Source of the DNA: Dioscorea cayenensis subsp. rotundata
Taxonomy: Eukaryota > Streptophyta > Magnoliopsida > Dioscoreales > Dioscoreaceae
Assembly: GCF_009730915.1 (NCBI RefSeq)
Contig: NC_052474.1
Coordinates: forward strand, 19,193,501-19,257,500
Length of the DNA stretch: 64,000 bases
Direction of reading: 5' to 3'
Shown one piece after another: positions 50,374-63,548 of the stretch. The notes below the pieces were generated by a model. That model made no database searches. It was given only the letters and a program-made list of their open reading frames with translations, and had not been told where the DNA came from. Position numbers and translations under genes: made by a program. Numbering within the stretch: position 1 is the first letter of the stretch; every line of letters starts with the position of its first letter.

Positions 50374-52124
50374 TGACACGTGCTCACGTTGCGTGTAACT
50401 GCAAGTATACGGTGTCGAAGTAATAAAAATACCCTGGTGAGTGGGTAGTTGAATCCACAGGGAACGAGAGTACTAGTAATAACTGATTCTTAGCTATTCA
50501 ATCGGAATCAATGTAAGTGGTGAAATGAACTAATTGCAAAATAAGTCAAATAGCAAGTAAGAAGGCTCAAGATGAAGTAAAGGAGTTCTCAATCAATTAA
50601 AATGGGGTAATTAGGCAATGTTTCCCCTAGGATCTAACATAAAGCTCAGATTCGCTATATGTCTCTAAACCTAGTTCACAAGAGTCGAGGTTTTCCAAGA
50701 ATACCGGTCCTTGTCTCCAAGCAACCGGTACTAGTCCTCTATAGGATTCCGGTGGAAAAATCGCTCAATCTCAACACCTCATATCCCATATGACAGCAAA
50801 AGGATCTAAGGAAACCTAAGAGTGAAACTGATTCCTAGAAGTAGATCCAACCCTAATTCCCGGCGAAGGATCCCTAACCCCCTACAAGGTCTCGGTGGAG
50901 AAATCTATCAATCTCACGCCTCACACCAAATATGGTTGCATAACATATAGGGAATATGGAGATAGGAAATACTCAATCAAAAGGGAAAGAGGACACTCCA
51001 CTATCTCATAGCTCACTCTCTCAACCCTCTTCAACTTAGATGTTCTAACTCTAATAGAGACCTCTCACATCAAAGTAACACATAAAGCAATGTAAACAAT
51101 GAAATTACAAGGTTGAAACTCAAATCAACTCGGATTAACTAAAGACAAAAGCAAATCAATACAAATAAAAGATCCTAGGGTTCACATGCCCTCTTAGCCT
51201 ACTAGGGTTTAGCTCTCCATGAGGCAAGTTACAATACAATGTCTAATACAACAAAAATCAATGAAAACTATGAAGGAAAACCCCCTTGAATTCGTGGAGA
51301 GTGGCCTTGATGAGTAGTCCACCGTCTTGAAGAAATCTCCTCCGAAGCTAGGTCGCCGGTGGCTTCCTCTTGCTATGACGGAGAGAAGATCGATCAAAGT
51401 TGGTAATGGATTTCCTCTAACGTTGCCAAAGACCTCCTTCTTAACCCTAGCCGCCTTGCCTCCAAAGCGCTCGCCAAAAGCTCCGCAAAAAGTCTCTCAA
51501 AAATAGAGCAAACGGCCTATTTATAGCTCCAAATCGCGTCTATCGCGTGCCCTCACACGCCAATGTGGATTTTCCACGCGCCCGCGTGGGCTGCAGGAAT
51601 TTTCATGCGGGCGCATGAACAACAATTTTGCTACAGTGCTACTACAGTAAAATTGCTACAGTATTTTCCCTACGTTACTTTGCTACAGTGAATTCCATAA
51701 ACACGATCCAAACATTCTTCTCTTGAGGCCACATAATCGGACACACGATTATGTGATAGGCTATAAGACTTTTCTTCATCGACACATCTTGAAAGATCTT
51801 GAAATCCTCACAAAGAGAAGAAATGTGAAGATGTGACTGCCTTTGTGCCCTTCCAAACGGTGAATCGACTTGCATATCTATGGAAGTTGGCACACATCTC
51901 CTCATTCACAAATTCCTCTTGTGTTTTCGTCCTTGATTTGCGCAAGAACTCTCAACATAGTGCCTTAATAGCCTATCTTTGATTCTTTTTGCATTTCCAA
52001 TGCATTCACAATCTATATGCATAAAAGAACACCCAATACACGATATGAGACATAAACCACATATAAAATGATACTCAATGCATGTAAAACACGTATAACA
52101 ACATGTTCACTCAAGCACTTATCA
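50374..52124 (-). mobile_element. Solo-LTR-like fossil, probably Ty3/gypsy-type, ~1.75 kb
   Basis: Read on the minus strand it starts TGATAAGTGCTTG and ends GCACGTGTCA, the TG...CA rule. It is flanked by acttc (50369-50373) and atttc (52125-52129), a 5-base target duplication with one mismatch. No polyprotein is present. It contains internal imperfect repeats (blocks around 50690-50770 and 50860-50940 sharing the tcggtggagaaat-like core) and the gctacagt motif several times near 51640-51690. The assignment to Ty3/gypsy rests on size and general style only. Confidence 0.6.
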
Positions 52125-53369
52125 ATTTCCATGACCCTCACCAAAAAAATGGAGACAAATTAAACCAAAATTGCAATGGAAATATTTCTACAGAAATACA
52201 AAAGAATAATTTATTAAGTTAATGATTCATAGCCAAAGTGGAACATAATAGTTCCCTCTCTTGCGATAGTCAATATCTAGGGAATTGATTTCAAATTTTA
52301 AGCCAAGCTTGCTAAAAATAGTTGTTCTCATCATTGTCTAGTATAGAAATGTTTCATTAAAAAAATAACCGCATTAATTGCTGAAAATTTGCAACATCAT
52401 CCTGCTTGCACGTACAAAAGAATAAATTATCCGGTATATTCATTCTAAAGAACAACATCAATACATTCACATGATTAGGCACATGCATAACTGTCTAAAA
52501 TGATGTGTTATCTAGGATGTTGTTTTAATGTTGACTACAAACAAAATTATATTATGTTGTTCCATTAAGTCAAAGAACAAGAAATCTATTATAGAAATCA
52601 AAACCTAAATTTTCTCAATCACTGACCCTTTTCATTTCTTCGTTAATAGTTTTGGGATGATCCATGTGATTTACTTCAGAACAAACTCCTAATGGATGCC
52701 CGAGGGTTTCTCGAGTCTTAACCCAAAGTTGCGCATACTGGCAAGCTAGCCTGATGATGAGAAGATAAGAATGAAACATAAAACAAGTATATTGCAACAC
52801 ATTGAAGATCCGAATGCTCAGTGACACCAATAAAACCTCTAGAATCTAAGATATTGAAGGCATGAGATGTCTTTAGAAGCTTATCATACCTAATATATTG
52901 TAGAGTAAGTCAAAGGTAAGTTAAAATTATACCATAATCCTACATGACCAATGTTGGCATGCTGAAGATAATATGCACTAATTTCCTTTCTGCAAAGAAA
53001 ACCGTGAATTTCTGCTTTTCAGTAAGCCAATGAGGCTATTAACTTTAGTATTTGACCTTGGTATGCTGAGTTTGACTCACCTATTATCGATGTATGTTCA
53101 TTCGATTGTAGTTCACTTTGAAAATTGTAAGCTAGGAGCTTCCATGAGATTTGATGGAAGACATCGACTGTGCAGAGACAGAGGCAGTCAGGCTGTTAGG
53201 TTCTCTGTCAGTCAGGCTGTTAGGTAGTCAGACTGTGAGGAGACATGAATTGCAGAATTTGTCACCAAGTGACTGTGGCCAATTTTCTTCTTATGTGGTC
53301 AATATCTCCACTCCGAAGCTCCAGTCATTTCAGTACCACTGTTGTTGGGACACATATTTTCGCTTGAGA
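52125..53369. other. Unassigned sequence inside the split MULE
   Basis: No gene recognised. A short imperfect repeat with gtcaggctgttagg occurs twice at about 53187-53225. It may contain decayed MULE middle sequence. Confidence 0.35.
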
Positions 53370-53743
53370 ACTTGTGCACCATAAGCAAAGTGGAAATTGA
53401 TGTCTTTGGAATGGCATATGCAACTGCATGTGCCAAAGAGCATGCCAACAAAATTGTTAAAATTCTCCATAGACTTCATAATGAGGCTCGGGGCTCAAAA
53501 GCAATGTTATTTTTAAGTATAAAGCCTCTAATTTGCTTAGATGGTTGTTTTCTAAAGACTTAAATGGGAGGGCATTTGTTGTGTGCAATAGCTAGGGACG
53601 TAAATGAGAATATGTTGCCTCTTGCAATTACATGTGTTGATGCTGAATGCAAGGAGTCATGGTCATGGTTTCTTAAAATTCTCTGTGAAGATTATGGAAG
53701 ACAAGAGGATACTGGGTGGGTTTTCATGTCCGATCAACAAAAG

Positions 53744-54093
53744 GTAACATTAGACTGAAGTTATTTAATTGTTTAATTGTTCTGTTATGAGTATATTTTA
53801 ATTGTTTAATTGTTTAATTGTGTTTTTGTGCCATATGTTATTTAGTTGTTCATATATTTATAGGGTGATTTAGGCTTCTATTGAGTTAATAATTTAATTA
53901 ACATATGCCTTGCTTACCTTGTTTAATTGTGATTTTGTGTTGTATGTTATTTAGTTGTTCATATATTTATAGGGATGATTTAGGCACCTATTGAGTTAAT
54001 TGTTTAATTGACATGTGTCTTGTTTAATTTACATGTACCTTGTTTAGTTATGCTTCTATGCCATAATTTATTTAGTTGTTTATGCATTTACAG
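53744..54093 (+). repeat. MULE intron with a triplicated 3' splice region
   Basis: The intron's acceptor block (tttatttagttgtttatgcatttacag, then an exon start ending gagttaat) at 54065-54120 has two upstream look-alikes with tags ending at 53863 and 53972, each followed by ggtgattt- or ggatgattt-like sequence and gagttaat. Spacing is 109 and 121 bases. Confidence 0.7.
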
Positions 54094-55078
54094 GGACTAA
54101 TACATACATTTAATGAGTTAATGCCTAATGTGGAGCATAGGTTTTGTGTTAAACACATGTATGAAAATTATAAGCAGAAATTCAAAGGGGTTGAGTATAA
54201 GAAATTGCTCTGGGCAACAACTTCTACTGGGACTGAGAGGCTTTTTGATAGACTTATGACAAGGATGAAGGAGTTTGATGAGGCTGCATATAAATGGATT
54301 ATGCAACATGATTCCCACACATGGGCCAGGTGTTATTTCTTAACCAGTGCGAAGTCTAATGCTCTTCAAAATAATATATGTGAGTCATTTAACTCTAACA
54401 TTAGCAAGGCAATGAGTTTGCCAATTTTGTCAATGTTTGAGTGGATTAGAAAGAAGCTTATGAAAAGGTTTTATGTGAAGCTAACTAGTATGCAAAAACA
54501 TAAGGGTGATATTTGTCCTAACTATCAAGACATGTTAAAAAAGCTAAAGCTACAAAGTAGAAATTGTTTTTGTACACCTACTGGCCAGATGATGTATGAA
54601 GTTGATTTTTTTTTGGTACAACATCTGTTGTTAAGTTGGCTAACAGAACATGTAGTAGTAGGATGTGGGACATTATAGGAATTCCATGCAAATATGTCAT
54701 AGCTGCTATTTACAGTAAGAGGGAGCAACCAGAGGCATATGTTTACCAATACTTCAGAAAAACAACTTATTTGGATGTATACAAACATTCAGTACAACCT
54801 GTTCCTAGCCAAGAAGCTTGGGAAACAACAGAGCTACCTGACATTCATCCATGGATTGTGAAGAAACCCCCAAGTAGGCCCAGGAGAAAAAGGATCAAAA
54901 ATCCTGAAGAGTAGCGAAACCGTACAAGGTTTCTAGGGCAGGTGGTAATATGCTTTGTGGAAATTGTCATCAACCTGGGCATCATGCACGAGGATGTAAG
55001 GCCTCTGTTAGAGGAGAAACAAAATGGCAAAGAAGGGTTCGAATTCAAAAGGCTAAGCAAAGTGGAACATATATCCTA

Positions 55079-58000
55079 AGCCAGATATAAGTTCATATAC
55101 TTTATAGTTTACTTTCTATTTGCTTACATAAATTCCAATTGTAATGAATAGTATATTGGGTTGTAGAGTCCACAAAAAAAGGAGGAAGAGCTAGCAACAA
55201 CATAAATGCAGAGAAAGCACAAAACATACGAAAAGGTTCTACCTTCAGTATATAAAAGTCTAGTCAACAACATATCACCATAAACTCTAGACAAGATTAA
55301 GTATGCTTTTGATTTATTCCTTATCATTTTTCCCTTTTTTTATGGAAGTTGATGTTTTGATATAATTTTGTAAGGATCATGGAGAAAATTAGACTTGCAC
55401 ACCTTTAATTATGCTAGATTTTTTTCCTATAACTAGAGCTAGTTAGAAATGGTGCGCCAGTGGCAAACAAAACCTCAACATTACATGCGCACACCTTCTC
55501 AATTGTATAGAAGATGGTTATTCACAGTGCAATGGCACAAGGCCAGCCTATCCCACCATCAAGTTCCAACAATTTCAAAAGGGTCAGACAATTGGTAGAG
55601 TTTGCAGGTCAAGATGAATATGGACATTTACAAAAGAAGATGACAACCTAGGTTTTCTCATATTGTTTTGCATGACATTTTGGGATGTAAATGGTTGATA
55701 GGCAATACTTATGGGATGAAGATGGGCATTTTGGATGTAAGCATCTATTTTGGTCATGTTTTGCATATTGGATATAATATTTTGGATGTAAGTGACTATC
55801 TTGGTCATGTTCTGTATTTTGAAATGTAAATTCAGTAGTTGTTGTGATTTAGCATCAACAGACATGATATATTGTTTTTGGATTTAATCTGATTTACAAC
55901 AATGTTCATGCTCTTTTTACCATGTGGATATATTAGATAGATCTAGATGTAACTTGTTACAAGTTTATGGTCTTTTAAGTTGTTTATGCTCTTTTACACA
56001 TATTTGCATTTAATTGTAGTCCAATTTATAGTAATATTCATGATCTGTTAAGTTGGTTATGCTCTTTTAAATTCTTACAAATTTATTCTCTTATAAATTG
56101 TTTATGATCTTTTAAATTGTTTATGCTTTTTTTAAACATATAGAGATTTGATTGTTACTCCAATTTAGAGTAAAGTTCATGCTCATTAAGATTTTTTATG
56201 CTCTTTTAAATTGTCACAAGTTTATACAGATGGAAAGCCTTAAGGAAAAAAATTGAATAAATGCGTACACATTCTGACAAACAGTTGGAGATTTTAAAAT
56301 TTATACACCAATCTCTTCACTTTTCAATATCATTACAATCCATACCATACAAGTTACGTTTAAGGGAAATATAATAGGGAATTTCAATTACCATTACAAT
56401 CCATAATCAACCAAATACACCATCCTCTTCAATTTAACATACTTCATCCAAGAAGTTACTCCACCTACATCCAAAAATGGAAATAACTCACAAGTTTTAA
56501 GAACATCAAATAAAGCAAGTGACTCAAAAGCTATTTTGCTTTTCTTGCTAAGATGATTTTGTAAAGGGGTTTAACTCTTTCGGCTGAAAGAGATACCATT
56601 CAACATTAGGGTCTCCTCTTCTTGTTAAATCTTCTAGTTAAATGGAGAATTTTGTTGTTTAGACTTCGGTTGAAGAGGATACCACTCAAAAGTCAAGACT
56701 AGGGTTCAAAATAGCAAAAGGGGAATATTAACATAGGAACAAAAGAGAAAGAGATAAGCAATTTCATTCGATTGGAGAAGATGTTATTGTAAAAAACAGA
56801 AAGCCCTTTATGCCACATTAGCCAAGCTTTACGTGATTTGATGAAATTACCCCTACCAACTAAGCAAGGGATAACGTTGTTGACGGATTTTCCCTTTTTT
56901 AGTCAGTTGGGGAAACCACATAGATTAAAAGTGAAAAAAAAAACTATGTCCCTATTTTATAAAACTGGGAAACCACGAGGTTTATTTTTGAAAATTTTCC
57001 TACAAAGAAAAATACATACCTTGTGATTAATGATTTGAAGTCATGAAGGGCTACAAAAAAATTCACACCTTAGATAAATTATCAATGATTCTACTAAGTA
57101 TTATATAACAATGTGTAGATCGGTTCTTCATTGATTAAGACATAGAGGTATGTGATTAAGACATAGAGGCATGTGATTAAGGCATAGGTACATGTGAACG
57201 AATAAAAAAATGACCCATTTAATGTGGCAAGTTTTTTTTATTGTTCCAATGAGCATGTTAACTTTATAAAAGTGACCTTATATATCTTTTCATGATGTTA
57301 GATGAATATGCTATGTACATCTAATATGTTATGTATGTATGTAATAGACTGAGTTGTAGTGGTTGGAAGCCTATGAGTGATTATATGCTAGGTTTTGGGG
57401 TAAAGTTACAGTAGATTATACTGTAGCACCGAATTTTGTAAGTGTTATATTTGATCTAGTTTAAGCTAGTTGAGACTGGCTTAATCAATCTTAGTTCAAC
57501 TTGAGCTCATTTATCTTTAGTGGGTTGCAGAGCTACTTAGCTGAGGTTATTGAAGACAATTGGTTGGTTAAACTTTTTTAAGATGGGTTTCAACTAACTA
57601 TAACTTCATCGCCTTTCATGCTTTGCATTTAGAGATAAGATGCATGTTATACTTGCTATTCAAGCTAAATCAGTAAGTCTCTCATTTATTTTCTTTTAGG
57701 TGGTGAGAACTTTAGCAAAGGCAAAACACCCATAGAGGAAATAGAAGATTTCTTCTATTTTTCTAGTCAGAAGCTTGTGAGTGAATTGTGTTTATTTTAT
57801 CATACTTGCAAATTATGGTCTGTTATGACTTTGTTATATATAGATACTTATATAGCTATATATGCTATTTCTTTTATTGAGTATGGTTAAAATGCTATTT
57901 TGGTTCAAGTGAGTTCTTTATGACAATTTGAATATGCCTTGCTGATCATTATCAACCCTAACAAAGGCTTATTTATTACATTCTCTCTTGGTATTTTATA

Positions 58001-58793
58001 TGAAATTCTTATGATTATTTGATGGTATGTTTTCAATATGGAAATGGGAATATGTGTGGGTGTGTGCATGGCACCAGGATCATGTTTCAAATTATCATTT
58101 GTATATATATTGTTTGTGATTGCATGATGATTTCACTAATGATGGGGAGTCTAGAGCTCTGCTTACTGTAATAGGTCCTCATGGTCCAGCTTATTGAGAA
58201 AAGGGTTAGGTGATTGGTATATTTGAACCCACTTACAAGGCCCAGAGAAAACCTAATAGGAAATACTGGTGGATACCTCTAGTAAAACTGAGACGCCATA
58301 ATTTACCACATGTGTGGTCTTAGTGGCCAATGGCAAGGGCAACAACCATGGTGTTCCTGGACTTAGCCACAACCCTAGTGTTCATAAACTTAGCCGTGGG
58401 AAAATGTTCAAAGTCATTTTCAATTGCATGAAAATAAATGGTAATAACTTTATACTATGTTGTAAGCTCCACATGTCACACCCAGATCCAAAGCCAGGTA
58501 CGTGGTGACTGTCATGATGTCTTGAAAAAGATGATGAACAAATTCATCACTTCAAGACCTTGCTAAGCTATTGATATCTTGTGAACCAATTTTTTGTAAA
58601 ACAATAAAAAAGTGAAAAATATAGAGATTTTCTCAAACCATCGAGCTAACAAAGGTTTACACATTAAATCATTCATCTTTCACATGAAGTAGATAAACAT
58701 ACAAATTTTCAAATCATTCTTGTAGGTCCCCACTACAATACCAACAAAAGTTAACCTACAATGCATGCGAACCAAGATGTTGAAGAACTTAGC

Positions 58794-58798
<5 letters not shown>
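55079..58798. other. Gene-poor repeat-derived sequence
   Basis: No gene recognised. At 55720-55830 a ~65-base unit (ttttggatgtaag plus tggtcatgtt) is repeated. At about 55900-56230 there is an array of degenerate units built on ttatgctcttttaaattg and caatttatagtaatattcat. The segment at about 58140-58510 has a retroelement-like style (GC-richer, short failed frames) but no domain could be named. Confidence 0.45.

Positions 58799-58839
<41 letters not shown>
58799..58839. repeat. (TG)n microsatellite
   Basis: About 19 uninterrupted TG units directly abutting the left end of the following inverted-repeat element. Confidence 0.95.
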
Positions 58840-58840
<1 letters not shown>

Positions 58841-58843
<3 letters not shown>

Positions 58844-59928
58844 TAATTCTTCGTATAGGCCCTGTACTTTTCAAAACATAACCTTTTAATCATTTACTTT
58901 TTTCTGTTCCTTTCAGGTCCCTATACTATTTCAAGCATGCCTAATTGGTCCAAGACGAGACAACCATCATGTTTCCCATCAAATGATGCTGACGTGGCTT
59001 CCTTTACATCAGTTAAAAACTTAATCCTCACAGTTGGATTTTTTGTAATAGGTGAATACTGGAAAATAATAAAAACGTGAAAAAAGAAATATTAAAATAA
59101 TCAAACAGTTCAAATCCAACTATATCATATATGAACCTGAATTTACTCTCTCCCTTTCTTCCCCAATCACCATCCTGATCATCTCCCATCCTCTTCTCCG
59201 ACTAGCGTCCCCTTCCACCCCTTCCCCCCGATTAGCATTCCCCATTCCTCCCCTCCGACGAGCCTCTCCCTTTCTTCTTAGCATCATCCATTTCATTAAT
59301 GTTTCCAACAAGCAATGCAACATTAATCCCATCACATTATCGGAATCCTATCATATACTAGCCGGAAATGCACCATGCCAACTCAACCAAATCAATTCAT
59401 TTTTGAGGCATTACATTGTATTTTGATTTGCTCCTTTCAATCAAGAAAGTTATGTTTTGATTCAACATAATTTCATTGTAATACAAAATCAAGAACATTG
59501 CCAAAAAAAATCCAACTATATTATATTTGCATGTCTATGTATATCCCAATCCATACATTGCCATACATATAGGAATTATCCCAAAAAAAAAGCAGCAGTT
59601 AGCTGTGTTGGCAATTTTAAAATTACACAGCAATCATTGACACTCTCATAAACTGAGTACCAGTCACACATCCCATACATGACTATTCAAAAAAAATTTC
59701 ATACAAACACATCAAGTAATTCAATTTTGAGGAAACCCTCTACTTGTTTCTTGTGCACAGCTTTGTTGTGTTGATAGCTCTGGCACCTCAAGTGCTATTG
59801 AGCTATGCTGGCATGTTGCTACTTTCTCAGAGAGTGCATACTGTGTAACTGTCATCCTATCTCATCTTGTATGCTAATCAGAAAGTAAGGAGCACAAATT
59901 AGTAGTATAGAGGTTGCAACATTTGCTA

Positions 59929-60002
<74 letters not shown>

Positions 60003-60814
60003 TATTACCATCAACTCATTAGCTGTAATGAAGGAGGAACCACATGGTGGCTCTCTCCCTACAATAAGTCCACCGCTATGGGAACCCTTAAAACATATAA
60101 AAATCACAAATCAGGAAGATAATCATCATTTGCAGTATTTTCCACACAATCAAGAAATTGAGAATTGAGAAATACAACTTACTCTTAAGATACTTATTCC
60201 ACACATTATTTACCCTCCCCCATTTCCTTTTCCTCCGTTTGACTTGGTCTTCTTCCTTGATGGCTTTGCACCAGCAGCAGGTGCTAAAAGGCTGATGGGA
60301 TTTTCACGGGGGACAAAATGCATTTGAGCAAGAGATGGCTTAGAGGCTCTTCAGAGGGGAGGAATGGGGAGGGTTGAACGAGGGGGTGAAAGGGGACACT
60401 CATCGGAGAAGAGGATGGAGATGATCGGGAAGGAGGTTGGGGGAGCAAGGGAGAAAAAGTAAAGTAGTTATGGTTCTTTCTAAATTTAGGTTCGGATATG
60501 ATATAATTGGATCCGAACTATTTGATTATTTTAATATTTATTTTTATTTATTTTTTTATTATTTTTCTAATATTATTATTTTTCTATATTCACCTATTAG
60601 AAAAACCCAACTATGAGGATTAAGTTTTTAACCGATGTAAAGGAATCTACTTGTTGGCCACGTTAACATCATTAGATGGCAAACATGATGGCCGGCTCGT
60701 CTGGGATCAATTGGGAACATTTGAAATAATATAGGGACCTGAAAGGAGCTGAAAAAAGTACAAGGATCAAAATGTTATATTTTGAAATATACAAGGACTA
60801 TATGGAGAATTACT
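58841..60814. mobile_element. Fold-back, MULE-like inverted-repeat element
   Basis: The left end gagtaattct at 58841 pairs with agaattactc ending at 60814. The arms match over at least 300 bases (left to about 59150, right from about 60475), for example ggtccctata-tatttcaa, ccatcatgtttgccatc and ttaaaaacttaatcctca in both. The similarity continues, weaker, through the CT-rich inner part to about 59300 and 60340. The loop of about 1 kb has no recognisable coding sequence. Long TIRs suggest a non-autonomous MULE. A target duplication is not certain because the left flank is microsatellite. Confidence 0.75.
59929..60006. repeat. (ATT)n plus (TA)n microsatellite
   Basis: About 19 ATT units followed by about 10 TA units, in the loop of the fold-back element. 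The open frames reading poly-Ile across it are not genes. Confidence 0.95.
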
Positions 60815-63548
60815 CCATATATGTATATATATAATCCCGGATACTACTGAAAAATAGGAGTAACAAGAAAAAAATCATAAAATAATTGTGAAGGTTTGCC
60901 ATAATTTAACCTAAACTTAGTATAACATAATTTAACAATGTTGGACAACTACAGTTCTGAAAGCATAGTGTACCACAATGTGTCAATCATTGAGATTATG
61001 GAAGGATAGAAATAACATTATGTATAAATATATGCTACATATGTGTCCGTGCTGGCGCGTTTTGACCCTTGTATGATCCATATGATCTATAGTTGGTAAA
61101 GAAAATTATATGGCAACAAATTTAAGAGCAACTTAAGTAGTAATATAATGTAATTTATTGAGTGCATAGGGTTTAATGTCCATTAAGGGCGTGTTTGGTT
61201 CGCAGTGAAGGCCGAAGTGACTGAAACGGTGAGTTCCACTTGACTTCCTTGTGTTTGGTTCACCAAAGTGGAAGCCGAAGTGAGGATTTGATGACTTCCA
61301 AACCCAGCCACTTCCCCATTTGACTTCGGAATAAAAAACCACGAAGTGGGATTTGAGGGATTTGAGTTCCCTCACATGGTGTCACGTGTGTGGCTTGGGA
61401 TTACCTCCCGACTTTTCCCCTTCCCCAGATTCCACTTTGGCTCTCGTGCTAGGGTTTCCATCCTCTCCTTGCCATCTCGATCTCTCCGTCTCCTTCTTCA
61501 CCCGATCGTCTCCATCTTCACCCGAGCGTCTCCGTCTTCACTCGAGCATCCACGTCTCTCTGTGGCCATCTACTTCGCCGGATCATCCTCGGGTGTTTCC
61601 CTTTTTTTTTTGTTCGTCATCCCTTCAGATCCAACTTGGTAGACATCTTTCCTCGAAAATGGGTTTGAATAATGGACCCACTTTTTTAAAAACACTCAAT
61701 GGGTGGGTATCATCTATTTTTTATTTAATTAAAAAATGATGGACCCACTTTTTTAAATAATTTTGTTAATTCAATTTTTTAAAATTTTTATTTTTATCAC
61801 CACAAATTAATTTTTTTTTTGACAAAGTCGACAAGCGCCGAATTAATTATTTTTTCAAAATAATAAATAATTTTTTATTATTCATATATTTTAATCATTT
61901 TAATTATTTATTTTGTAATATAATTCTTAAAAAATATTATTTTATTATTAATATTTAAGATTTTATTAAATAATTATAGTATGAGAGATAATTAATTTAA
62001 TAAATATGAGTTTGATGGGTTGATTATGGTCCCATTTTATAATATAAGTATTATGATAAATAGTATAATGAGTGAGAGTTTAATAGATTGATGAGGTGGT
62101 ATGATCATTAAACTCTAGCGATAGTCTAACGATTAGAGTTGCGCTAATGACAAAATTGAAATTTAAGTAATTAGTTGGGAATCATAACAAAAAATCATTA
62201 GTTAAAGAATAGTTTATTCAGGTAAAATATAAAACAATTAAAAAGTAGAGTGAAATAAAAAATAATTAAAATCATGCATAATTGTATCTCATTTAATATC
62301 ACTTGTACAATACATGCATGAAAAAAAAGATAAAAAAAAAGAAAAGAAATCTAAGTCACATTTAGTTGGCTAAATATAATTTTACTAAATTAAATTTATT
62401 ATGTAAATTCATTTCATGTCAACAACTCAACAATCAAGAACAAAGTGACGAAATCAAATGGTACATTGACTAAACAATTTTTTAGTACTTTATATATCTT
62501 TTTAATTTTCCATTTGTCTTCCAAATTATTTAATCACTAAATTAATATAAAATAATCAAAATTATTATACTATTATTATTAGAATTAAAATAATGGATAA
62601 CTCCAAATTCTTAAACCTTCATGCGAGACTATTTTAGCCATATTGACATCATTAATCTTATATATGCAACTTTTTCAACTTTTTGAAGTTACAAAATTTA
62701 TATTATTTTTATGTTTAAATAATTAAATAATTATTTTGTCAAATTTGCTTTGAATTATATAAAAAAACCAAGTAATGAAATTTGATTGTTTAATCATGTC
62801 GTTCATAATGGAAACACTGATATGAAAAATTAAAAGATAATTTAGTGGTAGTGCTGATTTCATTTCACCTTTTTTACTTAGTTTTTCATGTTAATTTAAA
62901 TTATATATGTAATTTTATTTTATCTTAGTTTTAAAATATAAATGGATGGATAACTAAATTTATATTTTTAATTTAACATATATTATTTGTAAACAAACCT
63001 AATTATAACTTAAATTTATTAATTTCTTTATATTTATAAAAATTAAAAATAAACATACTAATTATCAAGGCATGAGATGAGGAGGGAGTGTAAATCCCGA
63101 TGCAAAAGAGGCCACTCATGACAAAACAGCAAACACGATCACAAATCCAATCCAAAATTGACACGTCATAGAACAAACACCACGTCACCACCGTCATTTA
63201 AATCTCCAATCGGGGGCAATCTAGTCATTGCATACCACAACGGGACAAGCGAGGGACGCTTCCAGATGTCTACGTTTCCATAAATAGCATCTCAATATTC
63301 CTCACGATAATTCTACCCAAACGTGATCCAACGATCACGTGAAAATTGACCGTCCGATCAAGACACCAAAACTGTCCTTCTTGGCCTCTAAAGCTGTGCC
63401 AGCGGACCAGTATAACTCGCGCCGTTGCTTGGCTTTTGGGAACCCTTCTCATTTCTCTTTCTCTTTCTTTGAAATCGGCCCCGTTTTATTCGCTATCGGG
63501 GGAAAAGTTCGGCGCCGGGGCGGCGGAGAAACCCTAGAGGCGGAGGCG
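60815..63548. other. AT-rich spacer and upstream region of the DCAF1-like gene
   Basis: At 61187 a MITE-like start, gggcgtgtttggttcgcag, is followed by a ~57-base imperfect direct repeat (tgtttggttc ... ggccgaagtga / ggaagccgaagtgag). A CT-rich segment at 61400-61640 is open in two frames but shows no domain. 61740-63050 is very AT-rich. Between 63155 and 63345 there are ACGT cores (GACACGTCA, CCACGTCACC, ATCACGTGAA) in what is probably the promoter of the next gene. Confidence 0.4.

Larger units (their letters stand above)
48283..55078 (+). mobile_element. MULE (Mutator-like) DNA transposon, split by later insertions
   Basis: Two blocks of a MuDR-type transposase. Block 1, 48283-49078: the N-terminal PB1-like part (LILHYGGKWKSEDEMVYEGG, then IDVRCGRGERMQFKI) with a stop codon at about 48421. 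Block 2, about 53370-55078: the DDE core (ICLDGCFLK; MSDQQKG across an intron at 53744-54093; NNICESFNSNISKAM), then a SWIM-like finger, CSSRMWDIIGIPCKYVIAAI, with Tyr where His is usual, and a C-terminal CGNCHQPGHHARGC knuckle near 54955-55000 after a stop at 54912-54914. There is another stop after DGCFLKT (53561-53563). The middle of the protein is missing, replaced by a CACTA end, an LTR and unassigned sequence. It cannot be autonomous now. Confidence 0.85.

Noticed and set aside
58680-58874. Poly-His/Thr frame at 58.7-58.9 kb
   Set aside because: Translation of the (TG)n microsatellite.
59874-60168. Poly-isoleucine open frames at 59.9 kb
   Set aside because: They translate an (ATT)n microsatellite.
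61346-61739. Overlapping Ser/Pro/Leu-rich frames at 61.4-61.7 kb
   Set aside because: CT-rich low-complexity DNA next to a MITE-like sequence; no domain, start context or splice support.
63339-63548. Upstream methionine extending the DCAF1-like frame
   Set aside because: The added residues show no similarity to the family, and the sequence looks like promoter and leader with ACGT-core sites.
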